This document shows positions 54,553 through 63,953 of a DNA stretch of 64,000 nucleotides, one piece after another (position 1 is the stretch's first letter; every line of letters begins with the position of its first letter). Position numbers and translations under genes: made by a program. The notes below the pieces were generated by a model. It was not told the DNA's origin, did no database searches, and saw only the letters and a list, made by a program, of their open reading frames with translations. The stretch spans positions 174,231 to 238,230 of the forward strand of contig NZ_MRBS01000003.1 of assembly GCF_001922585.1 (NCBI RefSeq), read 5' to 3'. The stretch comes from Pantoea sp. 1.19. Its GTDB lineage: Bacteria > Pseudomonadota > Gammaproteobacteria > Enterobacterales > Enterobacteriaceae.

Positions 54553-56658
54553 TTATTCGAACCGCCAGGCCACGTTCAACCCGACGCCCCAACTGCGGCC
54601 GGGCGAGGGTTCAAAATAGCGACCGTTACTTTCGTTAACGATAACCGAACCAATAAACTGCCGATCAAACAGGTTATCCACCCGAGAGTAGAGATCGACC
54701 TCCAGCTGCTTCACCAGCCAGCGGTAGCCCGCGCTGGCGCCGGCAACGGTATAAGAGGGCGTTTTGACGCTGTTGGCATCGTTGGCCGCGATGCTGCTCA
54801 TATAGCGCGCGTCAATACCGGCGTGGAATCCGGCGGCCGGCGCATAGCCCAGCGTGGCATAGCCCATATTGCGCGCGACCCCGGGGATGCGGTTGCCAAC
54901 CGGCACCTCTCCTTCGCGGTAGGTCGCATCCAGCCAGGTCCAGGCCGCCTGCAGGCGCCAGTCGGCGGGCAGCGGCTGATCCAGCGACAGCTCCAACCCG
55001 CGCCGACGGGTTTCACCGGCGTTTTTGTAACTGGTGCGGCCATTATCACTGCCGTCGACGACAATTTCGTTACGGGTATCGGTCTGGAACAGCGCGGCCG
55101 TATACAGGCCGCCGGCGAGGCGGGCTTTACTGCCCACTTCCAGCGTATCGCTGCTCGCCGGCTGCAGGCCGCTGTTCAAGCCGGTGCGATCATCGCTGCG
55201 GTAGGAGAGCTCGTTAATGGTCGGCGTTTCAAAGCCGCGGCCGGCAGACACGTACGCATTCCAGTCCGGCGTCAGCGCGTACTTCAGCGCCGCCACCGGC
55301 AGCCAGCGATGGTAACTGGCCTCGCCGCTGTCGTCGCCGTTATTCGCGGTGATATAGCGATCGTTGGAATCAAACCTGACCGTGCTGTAGCGCAGCCCCA
55401 GGTCGAGGGACAGCGCGGAGGTCAGCGCCCAGTGCGTTTGCAGATAGGGATCGAGGTTCCACATCCGGTTACGCTCATCGCGACGCAGATTGCCCTGCTG
55501 TCCCAGCTGCTGCTGACCGTTGACGGTGACAAAGTTCTCGTAGCCCTTACGCTGTTCGGTCATCGTTTCAAAATCCAGACCGCTGGTGACGCTGACCGGG
55601 ATGCTCAACAGCGTATCGCGGTGGGTCCAGCGAGTGTCGACCCCCTGATAGTGGCGCGTTAAATCAATCACACCGCCCGCATGGCCGGGCCTTTGCTGCA
55701 CCACCGCCGGAATCGACTGAAACTGGGTGGTTTCGCGCTCCCCGGCCCAGCCCATCACGCTCACCTCGTCCTGCTCGCTGAGTTGCCGCTGCCAGCGCAG
55801 GCCGGCCTGGGTTTGGGTCAGCTTTTTGCGCGCGTTATACAGGGTGACGTTGCTGGCGACCTGGCGCGGATCGTCACGCCACTGCGCTTCGGTCAGGCCG
55901 CCGGGATCGTTGGCGTTAATATCGACGCGGTTAAACAGCAGGGTCAGGCTACTGACGTCATCAATTTGCACCCCGAGTTTAGCGTTGCTGAGGTTTTTGC
56001 GCGCCCCGCTGTGGTCGCGCCAGCCGTGGGTCGTCATGCGGGTAGACGAAACCAGATAGTGCATATCGCCGGGACGATCGCCCTCACCCAGCGCGCCGCT
56101 CGCTTTTGCGCCGTAGCGCCAGGTTCCGCTACTGCCGCCGTAACCGCCAACCGACAGCGTTGCCGGCGCGCGGCCGGTTTCGCTCTCCACGTCGATCACC
56201 CCGCCGGAAGCGTTGCCGTACAGCGCTGAAAACGGCCCGCGCAAGACCGTTATCCTGTCCGCAGACTGAAGATCGATATTGGAAGTCTGCCCCTGCCCGT
56301 CCGGCATGGTTGCCGGGATACCGTCCACGTAGATGCGCACGCCGCGCACGCCAAAGGTGGAGCGCGATCCAAAGCCGCGCACCGACAGTTGCAGATCCTG
56401 GGCAAAGTTTTGCCGGTTCATCACCTGCAGCCCTGGCACTACGCCCAGCGTTTCAGAAAGGTTAATTTGCGGCTGAGACGTGCGCAGGGTTTCGCCGTAC
56501 ACCACGCTGACCGCGGCCGGGGTGTTCAGTTCAGACAGGCCGCTGGCGGCGGGACTGGCGCTGACCACCAGCGTATCGTCGGCCGCCGCGTGAGCGTATG
56601 CCAGCGGCGCCAGCAGGGGCAACAGCAGCAGTGGAGTGCAAGAGTCAGGTTTTTTCAC
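54553..56658 (-). CDS. pqqU: TonB-dependent PQQ receptor PqqU (formerly YncD)
   Basis: A 701-residue outer-membrane receptor that follows E. coli YncD/PqqU closely: SELNTPAAVSVVYGETLR, INLSETLGVVPGLQVMNRQN, LRGPFSALYGNASGGVIDVE, and the end VNESNGRYFEPSPGRSWGVG. The signal peptide (LLLLPLLAPLAYAHA) is followed by a TonB box (DDTLVVSA), the plug (to about 165) and a 22-strand barrel ending in Phe-Glu. It imports pyrroloquinoline quinone at very low concentration. This host seems to have lost a nearby PQQ-dependent dehydrogenase but keeps the receptor. Confidence 0.93.
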   Translation of the reverse strand: MKKPDSCTPLLLLPLLAPLAYAHAAADDTLVVSASPAASGLSELNTPAAVSVVYGETLRTSQPQINLSETLGVVPGLQVMNRQNFAQDLQLSVRGFGSRSTFGVRGVRIYVDGIPATMPDGQGQTSNIDLQSADRITVLRGPFSALYGNASGGVIDVESETGRAPATLSVGGYGGSSGTWRYGAKASGALGEGDRPGDMHYLVSSTRMTTHGWRDHSGARKNLSNAKLGVQIDDVSSLTLLFNRVDINANDPGGLTEAQWRDDPRQVASNVTLYNARKKLTQTQAGLRWQRQLSEQDEVSVMGWAGERETTQFQSIPAVVQQRPGHAGGVIDLTRHYQGVDTRWTHRDTLLSIPVSVTSGLDFETMTEQRKGYENFVTVNGQQQLGQQGNLRRDERNRMWNLDPYLQTHWALTSALSLDLGLRYSTVRFDSNDRYITANNGDDSGEASYHRWLPVAALKYALTPDWNAYVSAGRGFETPTINELSYRSDDRTGLNSGLQPASSDTLEVGSKARLAGGLYTAALFQTDTRNEIVVDGSDNGRTSYKNAGETRRRGLELSLDQPLPADWRLQAAWTWLDATYREGEVPVGNRIPGVARNMGYATLGYAPAAGFHAGIDARYMSSIAANDANSVKTPSYTVAGASAGYRWLVKQLEVDLYSRVDNLFDRQFIGSVIVNESNGRYFEPSPGRSWGVGLNVAWRFE

Positions 56659-56891
56659 GATGTGTCATTCTGTGTTAATCAAGGTGCGAATAGTAATGAT
56701 GTTAGTGTCTTTTGCAATGCTTTCCAGCGAATAATGAACCAAACGGTTCGCCTGACGCCACGGGCGATCGCGCGACCAGTCGGAGAATAGTTACTCATTT
56801 CAGCCCTTATTCCACCGTTTGCCCGGTCGCAGGCTGCCCTACAGTAGTCACATTTGGCTTAAGTCTCACGTTGAACGGAAAAGGCAGGCTT

Positions 56892-58079
56892 GTGGCAACA
56901 ACATTCTTACGCAGCGGGCCGCTGGCCCCGCTCCAGGCCCTGGGCGAAAAGGGTCGTCCGGTGTGGCACTACGCGCTGCAAATCCGTGAAGCATTGCGGC
57001 TGCGTCATGCCGAAGCGTTAGCCAACGTGCTGGCCATCCCGCAGTCGCACGACGCCGGCGATCGGCTGGACTGGTACGCACCGGTGGCCGGCAGCGCCAT
57101 AAGCTGGCAGGCCGCCAGCGCCGCCGAGCGACAGCAAATGCTCCGCCAGCTGGAGGCCTTTCAGGAGGGCGTGGCGCAGATAATTAGCCGCGCCCGCCAG
57201 GCCGACAATCCCACGCTGTGCCTGTTTGCCGCCCTGTTGCAGAAAGCCCGCCACTTTCCCGATCCGCAACATGTCTGGCTGGTGAATGGCCAGGCGGTGA
57301 TCACCTGTTGGGGATTCCTGCGCCAGCAGGCCAAACCGCACGGCGATCCGCTGGCCTGTTTACGCCTGGCTCCGCCGGCGGCGTGTTCGCATTCCGCAGG
57401 GGCGATTCCGCTGTCGGTACTCGATGAACCGCTGCCGCCACCGGCGTCTGCGGCCACCGCGTTCCCCGCGGCGCGGCGCCGCCGCGCCGCGATACTGGCC
57501 GGCGTGGCCGCCGCGGCGCTGCTGTCCGGCAGCGCCGGCTGGTGGCTGACGCGTCCTGCGCCTGCACCTGTACCGCCAGCCTTCGCCATCGCCCCCTTTA
57601 GCTTGCCGCCGCTGACGCTCATCCTGCCGCTCGGTACGGCGACCGTGGTCGCTCCGGCAGCGGCGATACAGCCCGCGCCGCCGCGCACGCTGCCGGCGCA
57701 CGCCCTGCTGATGCCCGAAGCGTCGGTTCGCGCCGGCTCCGTCAGTTTTCTTAATGGGCAGTGGCGCGTGAGGGTAGAAATGACTCCGACGCAGATCGGT
57801 CGTCAGCCGGTGCTGCGCTATGCCTTTACCCGCGGCACCGGCACCGCACGCATCACCCTCGCCGATGGCGTCAGCTGTCGCGGCGCGGTGCAGAGCGGGC
57901 TGATGCCCTCCGGTGCGCTGGCGATCAATACCCGCGCCCCGGCCCGCTGCAGCGATGGCAGCCGCTACCGCCTGCCCACCATCAGCTGTAAGGCCGGCGC
58001 GGGCGACGTTGCCGACTGCAGCGGTGATTTTGGCCAGCAAACCGTACTGCCGTTAACCATTACCCGAGAGACGCGCTAA
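56892..58079 (+). CDS. srfA: SrfA family protein
   Basis: About 395 residues, first gene of srfABC. The N-terminal domain (TFLRSGPLAPLQALGEKGRP, ALQIREALRLRHAEALANVL, IPQSHDAGDRLDWYAPVAGS) is typical of SrfA, which is annotated as a putative virulence factor. One membrane segment near residues 199-219 separates it from a C-terminal domain with three or four cysteines (DGVSCRG, ARCSDGS, TISCKAG, VADCSGD), presumably periplasmic. The GTG at 56892 is chosen from homology and an AGG-rich upstream; the frame is open to 56712. Its stop overlaps the srfB start. Function is unknown. Confidence 0.82.
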   Translation: MATTFLRSGPLAPLQALGEKGRPVWHYALQIREALRLRHAEALANVLAIPQSHDAGDRLDWYAPVAGSAISWQAASAAERQQMLRQLEAFQEGVAQIISRARQADNPTLCLFAALLQKARHFPDPQHVWLVNGQAVITCWGFLRQQAKPHGDPLACLRLAPPAACSHSAGAIPLSVLDEPLPPPASAATAFPAARRRRAAILAGVAAAALLSGSAGWWLTRPAPAPVPPAFAIAPFSLPPLTLILPLGTATVVAPAAAIQPAPPRTLPAHALLMPEASVRAGSVSFLNGQWRVRVEMTPTQIGRQPVLRYAFTRGTGTARITLADGVSCRGAVQSGLMPSGALAINTRAPARCSDGSRYRLPTISCKAGAGDVADCSGDFGQQTVLPLTITRETR

Positions 58080-60979
58080 TGCTATCCCCGCTTTCCCCCC
58101 CGCCGGCGTCGCTGACGCTGATTGCCGACAGCGGCATCCAGTTTGTCGATTTCACCCTGATGCTGCCGGCGGATGATGAGCGCCAGTTTGTCCGTCAGAG
58201 TGCCAACGGTCCGCTGCTGCGGCTGCAGCGCGAGGGCGAGCCGCCGCGCTGGGTGCTGTCATCAACACCCCAGGCGCCAGCGGAGGTGGTCAGGCCCGAG
58301 CTGGGCCTGTCGCTGCGGCAGTCGTTGGAACGCTATCAGGGCTGCTGGCTGCCGCTGCCGCTGCTGCGCGTTGATCCATCGCGCGCGCTGAGCGGCGGTC
58401 CGGATAACTGGGCGCGCGTGCAGGTGACCGCGCAGGACGCGACGGCATCCGGCGGTGCCACCCACCGCGTCTGTATCGCCCTGGATACCGCGCTGCTCAG
58501 CAGCGAGCACCATGGCCCCTGCGCCGACGACGTCACCAACGGCACGCTGTTTTCTCTGGCCTGGCGTAACGAGGAGCTGACCCAGTTTCTTGACCACACC
58601 TGGGTGGACGGCTGGCTGCGCGAGGCGTTCAGCGCCGGCGACAATGGGCTGCGCAGCGAAGCGCAGCTGACCCGTGCGCTGAAGCTGTTTGAATATCAGG
58701 GCCACTATCTCAATCTGCTGCAGTTACTGGCCGAACAGCTGCCGCTGCCGTCGGTGCGCCTGACCGCCCGCAGCGAACTTGCCCCCAGCATCGCCGTGGA
58801 TCTGGTGCTTGACGTCGGCAATTCGCATACCTGCGGCATTCTGGTAGAGGAGCACGCCGGCGACAGCGACGGGCTGCGCCACGTCAGCGAACTGCAGCTG
58901 CGCGATCTCAGCGCGCCCCATCAGCACTGGAGTGGACTGTTTGATAGCCGAACCGAGTTTGCCGAGGCGCGCTTCGGTAAGGCGCATTTCTCGCGCGAGA
59001 GCGGCCGCGAATCGGCGTTTGTCTGGCCCTCGCTGGTAAGAACCGGGCACGAAGCCAGCCGGCTGGCGCGCCAGCGTGAAGGCCGCGCCGGCGCTACCGG
59101 GCTCTCCAGCCCGCGCCGCTACCTGTGGGATGACGCGCACTTTACGCCCGGCTGGCGCTTTAACCAGCGCGGCGAGGAGCCGGAGGCCATCGCCGCGCCG
59201 CTGATGATGCTTATCAACGATCAAGGCACGCCGCTCGACGCGCTGCCGCCGGAAGCGCGCCTGCCGGTATTCTCCGCTCACTACAGCCGCAGTTCGGTGA
59301 TGACCCTGATGCTCAATGAGCTGCTGTGTCAGGCGCTGATGCAAATTAACAGCGTCGGCCACCGGCTGCGGATGCGGCAGAGCGAACAGCCCCGCCGCCT
59401 GCGTCACATTATTCTTACCCTGCCTTCGGCGATGCCGAAACCGGAACGCGAATGTTTCCGGCGCCGCATGCAGCAGGCGATTGCGCTGCACTGGCAGTGC
59501 ATGGGCTGGTCCGCGGATCGCATCCCCTGTCCCGAGGTGCAGATGGAGTGGGATGAGGCGACCTGCGGACAGATGGTCTGGTTATACAATGAAATTCAGG
59601 TCAACTTTGCCGGCCGCACCAACGCTTTCTTTCACCATCAGGCGCGCCCGGATAAGCCGCCAGAGGAGGCTGGCAGCCTGACCGTTGCCTCGATTGATAT
59701 TGGTGGCGGCACCACCGATCTGGCGATCACGCACTACCAGCTGGCGGAGGGTGACGGTCAGACCCGGCGCGTCCACCCGCGGCTGCTGTTTCGCGAGGGG
59801 TTTAAACACGCCGGCGACGATATTCTGCTGGACGTGATTCGCCTGTGCGTACTGCCGGCGCTGGAGAGCCATCTGCAGCAGTGCGGCGCGGCGGATGCGG
59901 CCGGTCTGCTGCGCCGCCTGTTCGGCGATGGGCAGCAGGCGAACGGCCTGGCGGCAATGCGCCAGCAGCTGACGCTGCAGCTGTTCATCCCGCTGGGGCA
60001 GCAGCTGCTCAGCGCCTACGAGCGCTGGGATCCGCTGGATGCGCTGGCGGAGGTAGAGGCCACGTTTGGCGCGCTGCTGCCGCAGCCGATCGCCGCGGCG
60101 CTAAATCAACAGATTAATGCAGAGATAGCCCGCAATCTGCCCGCCGGCGACGCCCCCTTTGCGCTGCTGTCCACCCCGCTGGTGGTGCGGTTAGCTGACC
60201 TGCACGCCCTGTTTCTGTCGCCGGAGCTGCGCATTACCCAGAGCCTGCGCGCGCTCTGCGAGGTGGTGGCGCTGTATACCTGCGACGTGCTGTTGCTGAC
60301 CGGTCGTCCGGCCTGCTTTCCCGGCATTCAGGCCCTGTTTCGCCTGATGCAGCCGCTGCCGGTGAACCGCATTCTGTCGCTGGAGGGCTACCACACCAGC
60401 AGCTGGTATCCGTTTCAACACCGGGGGCGGATCGCCAATCCGAAATCGACCGCGGCGGTGGGTGCGATGCTGTGTCTGCTGGCGCAGGATCTGCGGCTCG
60501 GCCATTTCTGGTTCAACGCCGGTGATTTTCAACCCTATTCCACGCTGCGCTACCTCGGTCCGCTCGGCGCCGACGGCTTGCTCAGCGATGAAGCGATTGG
60601 TCTGGCAGAAATCGACCTGGACAGCACCGACTACCGTACCGACAATCAGCGGGAAATCGTGATGCACGGCAACCTGTGCCTCGGCTTTCGTCAGCTGGAT
60701 AATGCCCGCTGGCCGGCCACGCCGCTCTATCAGTTAACCCTTGCCGATCCGCGCCTCGCGCGGCGGGTCGCCAGCGACAGTGCGCTCTATGTGCGCCTGC
60801 AGTCCGACTGCCCCGCCGGCGAGCGCACACCGGAGGGGTTCCGCCTCGCCAGCGCGCGGTTTGGCGATGGCACGCCGGTGGCGACCAGCCAGCTGCGCTT
60901 GACGATGAACACCCTGGCGGGCAGCCTGCAGGGTGAAAACCACTACTGGATCGACAGCGGGAGCCTCTACGCGTCATGA
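58079..60979 (+). CDS. srfB: SrfB family protein with Hsp70/actin-like ATPase motifs
   Basis: A 966-residue cytoplasmic protein, the SrfB family. Motifs of the actin/Hsp70 fold are visible: phosphate-1-like VLDVGNSHTCGILVEE near 243, phosphate-2-like ASIDIGGGTTDLAITHY near 537 and an adenosine-type LLLTGRPACFPGIQALF near 737. About 240 residues precede the first motif and about 210 follow the last. The start codon overlaps srfA (TAATG) and the end overlaps srfC (ATGA), so all three are coupled. ATP binding and a chaperone-like or polymer-forming role are inferred; no experiment is implied. Confidence 0.88.
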   Translation: MLSPLSPPPASLTLIADSGIQFVDFTLMLPADDERQFVRQSANGPLLRLQREGEPPRWVLSSTPQAPAEVVRPELGLSLRQSLERYQGCWLPLPLLRVDPSRALSGGPDNWARVQVTAQDATASGGATHRVCIALDTALLSSEHHGPCADDVTNGTLFSLAWRNEELTQFLDHTWVDGWLREAFSAGDNGLRSEAQLTRALKLFEYQGHYLNLLQLLAEQLPLPSVRLTARSELAPSIAVDLVLDVGNSHTCGILVEEHAGDSDGLRHVSELQLRDLSAPHQHWSGLFDSRTEFAEARFGKAHFSRESGRESAFVWPSLVRTGHEASRLARQREGRAGATGLSSPRRYLWDDAHFTPGWRFNQRGEEPEAIAAPLMMLINDQGTPLDALPPEARLPVFSAHYSRSSVMTLMLNELLCQALMQINSVGHRLRMRQSEQPRRLRHIILTLPSAMPKPERECFRRRMQQAIALHWQCMGWSADRIPCPEVQMEWDEATCGQMVWLYNEIQVNFAGRTNAFFHHQARPDKPPEEAGSLTVASIDIGGGTTDLAITHYQLAEGDGQTRRVHPRLLFREGFKHAGDDILLDVIRLCVLPALESHLQQCGAADAAGLLRRLFGDGQQANGLAAMRQQLTLQLFIPLGQQLLSAYERWDPLDALAEVEATFGALLPQPIAAALNQQINAEIARNLPAGDAPFALLSTPLVVRLADLHALFLSPELRITQSLRALCEVVALYTCDVLLLTGRPACFPGIQALFRLMQPLPVNRILSLEGYHTSSWYPFQHRGRIANPKSTAAVGAMLCLLAQDLRLGHFWFNAGDFQPYSTLRYLGPLGADGLLSDEAIGLAEIDLDSTDYRTDNQREIVMHGNLCLGFRQLDNARWPATPLYQLTLADPRLARRVASDSALYVRLQSDCPAGERTPEGFRLASARFGDGTPVATSQLRLTMNTLAGSLQGENHYWIDSGSLYAS

Positions 60980-63231
60980 AACTGACCGTCTATCAACGCC
61001 AGGCGCAGGCCGTGGCACACTGCCTTGATCGGGCGCAGCAGTGGCTGACCACGCCTGAGGTACAGCCGGTGCTGGCGCAGGACGCCGCGTTTCTTGCCAC
61101 GCAGCTGCAGCTGGCGAGTGGCCGCGCTGCCGCCCTGCAGGAGGCGGCAGCATCGCCCTGCACCCTCGGCATCGTGGGCCAGAGCGCGCGCGGGAAAGCG
61201 GCACTGCAGCAACAGCTGGTGAACGTTGAGGCCCACTGCCAGCCCGCCCTGCAGCCGCTGTCGCGCAGCCGCGCGGCGTCGGTGCGCATCGGTGGTCGCG
61301 ACCAGCAGCGGGATGACGAAGTGGCGCTGACGCTGCTCTCCGCCGCCGAACTGTTCGCGACCCTGGCCGCGCTGGCAACGCCAGGCCCGCTCGGCGAGCA
61401 GGTGGCGGCCTGCGAAGCGCGCCTTGAGCGCGCGCGGGCGCGCGCGCAGCCGCAGCGGGTTGACGGCATGACTGCCGCTGACGTGGCGCATCTGTGGCAG
61501 CTGCTGCGGCTGATGGGCCTCAGCGCCCCACAGCTCGATACCGTTTTCTGGCCGGAGGCGCTGCGGCTGGCGCCGCGGCTCCCTCCGGACGATCGGCTGC
61601 GGCTGTTTGCTCCGCTGTGGCGCGAGGAGGGTGAATGCCAGCGGCTGGCGCGGCTGGGCCTGGCGGCGCTCGATTTACTGAGCCAGGCGCCGCGCGTATG
61701 GCTGCCGCTGTCGCTGTTCGCCGACGGGGACCCGCTCGCCCTGCCGTCGCGTCAGGATGACGCGACGATCGTCCTGACGCCGGTGATCCGCGACCAGCGG
61801 GCGCAGGCGCAAACCCTCAGTCGCGAGGAGCTTAGCCTGCTGGCGGCGGAGCTGCAGCTACCGCCGGCCACCCCCCATCCCGCCTGGCACGACGATCCGG
61901 TCGATGTGCTGCTGTTTCCCGCGCTGGGCGCCCCCTTTGACCTGCCCGGCGAGGCGGGGCTGCCCACCCGGCTGGCGCAGGCAAAAAGCCGGATGCTGCT
62001 GGCCCGCGCCACCGCGCTGCAGCAGTGCGATCTGCTGCTGATCGCCACCGCCGCCAGCCAGCGGGAGCAGGCGATGATCGCCGCGCAGGCGCTGTGGCAG
62101 TGGCTGGAAGAAACCTGGCCTGCGGCCGCGCCGGCGGCGGGTAAACCGGCGCTGCTGTGGTGTTTGAGCCGCTGGGATCAGCGCGCGATCGACCGGGTCA
62201 ACTTTGATGGTGCAGTACAGCGGGCCGCCGGACAGCCGGGCGAGAGCTGGGGCACGATGCTGACCAGCTCGGCGCGCGACCGGGAGCGAATGCTCAGCTG
62301 GCTGCAGAGCCTGCTCTGCCCGGCGCTGCGTCTGACGCGACTGGCCACCCGGCTGGATGCACTGCGCGACGACGTGCGCGAGCGGCTGCTGCGGCCCTGG
62401 CTGGATGATGAGACCGCCCTGTCGCTGCCGCACAAGCAGCAGCTGGCGCGCGCGCTGGTGAGCGGTCTGCAACGTCAAGCCAGCCAGCACGGCGCCCTGC
62501 TTGAGAGTCTGCAGCCCGGGCGGGACACCCTGCGTCAGTGGTGGCTGCAGCGTCTGACCCGCCATTCCTACGGCGATCAGACGGCCACTTCGGCGCGCGA
62601 CTGGGGGCTGGATCTCGATCTGTTTGCCGCTTCGCCGGCGGCGGAAACGCCGCGGCAGGCGATCGCCTGTCCGCAGGAGGCCGCGCCGGCGCTGGTGCAG
62701 CTGTGGACCCACCACCTGCGCCTGCTGCCGGATAATCGTCCGCTGCTGCTGCAGCTGGGATTAAGCCGTCGTGAGATGGCGCAGCTGACTCAGGAGTGCC
62801 TGACGGCGATTCAGCGCCTTGACCTCAGCGGCCAGCTGGCTCAGGCGCTGGCGCCCATTCCGTCACGGCAGGATAAACAGCACCTGGCCGAGCAATCCGC
62901 GCAGAGTGCGGCGGCGGTGATGGGCGACTTTGTCGCCTGGCTGGGTTTCCAGCAGCGGCCGGGTTACGCGCGGCCGACCAGCCGGGTGAATACCGGGCAG
63001 CCCATTTTTAGTCGGCCACCGGCGCAGGCGCAGCGATGGCAGCCCGGCAAGCGCCTGACGCGGCTGGATGCGCGTCCGGTGAACACCACTGCACACTATA
63101 TTTATGACTGGCTGGTGGCGCTCAACGCGCTGATTGAAGAGAATGCGGGCTTCCGCGCCGCGCCGCTCAGTCCGGAGGCGCGCCAGCCCCTTTGCCAGCT
63201 GATAGCCGCGCTGGAACCGCCGCGAACTTAA
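60976..63231 (+). CDS. srfC: SrfC family putative P-loop GTPase-like protein
   Basis: A 751-residue protein of the SrfC (Virul_Fac) family. A P-loop-like motif GIVGQSARGKAAL lies near 65-77; the residue after the lysine is Ala instead of Ser/Thr, which would disturb magnesium binding. Later blocks (DVLLFPALGAPFDLPG near 308, LLIATAASQREQ near 354, LLWCLSRWDQRAIDRVNF near 393) occupy positions where G3 and G4 motifs occur in dynamin-like GTPases. There is no signal peptide or clear membrane segment. It overlaps srfB by four bases. Function is not established. Confidence 0.82.
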   Translation: MKLTVYQRQAQAVAHCLDRAQQWLTTPEVQPVLAQDAAFLATQLQLASGRAAALQEAAASPCTLGIVGQSARGKAALQQQLVNVEAHCQPALQPLSRSRAASVRIGGRDQQRDDEVALTLLSAAELFATLAALATPGPLGEQVAACEARLERARARAQPQRVDGMTAADVAHLWQLLRLMGLSAPQLDTVFWPEALRLAPRLPPDDRLRLFAPLWREEGECQRLARLGLAALDLLSQAPRVWLPLSLFADGDPLALPSRQDDATIVLTPVIRDQRAQAQTLSREELSLLAAELQLPPATPHPAWHDDPVDVLLFPALGAPFDLPGEAGLPTRLAQAKSRMLLARATALQQCDLLLIATAASQREQAMIAAQALWQWLEETWPAAAPAAGKPALLWCLSRWDQRAIDRVNFDGAVQRAAGQPGESWGTMLTSSARDRERMLSWLQSLLCPALRLTRLATRLDALRDDVRERLLRPWLDDETALSLPHKQQLARALVSGLQRQASQHGALLESLQPGRDTLRQWWLQRLTRHSYGDQTATSARDWGLDLDLFAASPAAETPRQAIACPQEAAPALVQLWTHHLRLLPDNRPLLLQLGLSRREMAQLTQECLTAIQRLDLSGQLAQALAPIPSRQDKQHLAEQSAQSAAAVMGDFVAWLGFQQRPGYARPTSRVNTGQPIFSRPPAQAQRWQPGKRLTRLDARPVNTTAHYIYDWLVALNALIEENAGFRAAPLSPEARQPLCQLIAALEPPRT

Positions 63232-63500
63232 CTGACCATCACCGTCAGCTCGCCGGGCAGCGCCAGCTCCGCGTCAAACCACAGCGCCACCAGATCATCG
63301 AACGTGCCATCATCGGCGCGTTCGTGGAGGTGGCACAACCGCACTTCGGCCGGAAGCGGCAGCATGCCGCTGGTTACGGCATCCCACAGCGCGTCCAGGT
63401 TGTCGCCAAACGTGTCCGGCAGCGACCAGTCGCGGCGACACTGCTGGTAAACGTCGGCCATCGTGTCCAGATGGCGAAAATCGAAGGTGTATGTTTGCAT
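63228..63500 (-). CDS. Barstar-family ribonuclease inhibitor
   Basis: A 90-residue acidic barstar homologue (FRHLDTMADVYQQCRRDWSL, PDTFGDNLDALWDAVTSG, ending ELALPGELTVMVS). The DNLDALWD block contributes the helix that plugs the ribonuclease active site. It starts three bases after the ribonuclease stop, so both come from one mRNA. It should protect the cytoplasm from the toxin. The gene's stop overlaps the srfC end by four bases on the opposite strand. Confidence 0.93.
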   Translation of the reverse strand: MQTYTFDFRHLDTMADVYQQCRRDWSLPDTFGDNLDALWDAVTSGMLPLPAEVRLCHLHERADDGTFDDLVALWFDAELALPGELTVMVS

Positions 63501-63503
63501 CGG

Positions 63504-63953
63504 TTACTTTACCGCCTCCACGTGTCGATAGTGATCGCGGGTGAGATAGATCAGTCCGTCGGTCGAGTACAGCAGCCGCTCAGCACCGCGACGACCACAG
63601 CGGTAGTTAATGTCCGCTTCAAACCACTGCCGGCCCGCCTTCATCGGCAGCTGCTGCTCGCGGTTACCAAAGCGATCGCCGCCGATAGCTTTGCCCGGTA
63701 GCACTTCGCACAGATTACCGGCGCGCGCATCCCAGCCGGCGGCGCGCGCTTCGCGCTTGGTGACATAATAGTCCGGCAGACGCCGGTGCTGACGAAGGTA
63801 ATTCACCACCTGTACTTCAGCCGTTAATGCATCCGCCAGCTGGGCGCCGCGGGCGTTCTCAGTCGCCGGAGGGAGCGGATCCTGGCGCAGCCAGATGCCT
63901 GCCAGAATGGCCGCCACTACGGCCAGCGCGATGATCAGTTTACTGTGTTTCAT
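63504..63953 (-). CDS. Barnase-family secreted or anchored ribonuclease
   Basis: A 149-residue guanyl-specific ribonuclease. Residues 5-22 (LIIALAVVAAILAGIWL) form a signal peptide or membrane anchor. The domain follows barnase: YYVTKREARAAGWDARAGNL, PGKAIGGDRFGNREQQLP, WFEADINYRCGRRGAERLLY and LTRDHYRHVEAV. The barnase catalytic Glu73, Arg83, Arg87 and His102 correspond to the Glu in FEADIN, one Arg of the RCGRR stretch, the Arg in AERLLY and the His in DHYRH. Two cysteines (GNLCEV, YRCGRR) could form a disulphide outside. ATG 63953 follows AGGAAAGG; ATG 63965 is less well placed. Confidence 0.93.
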   Translation of the reverse strand: MKHSKLIIALAVVAAILAGIWLRQDPLPPATENARGAQLADALTAEVQVVNYLRQHRRLPDYYVTKREARAAGWDARAGNLCEVLPGKAIGGDRFGNREQQLPMKAGRQWFEADINYRCGRRGAERLLYSTDGLIYLTRDHYRHVEAVK

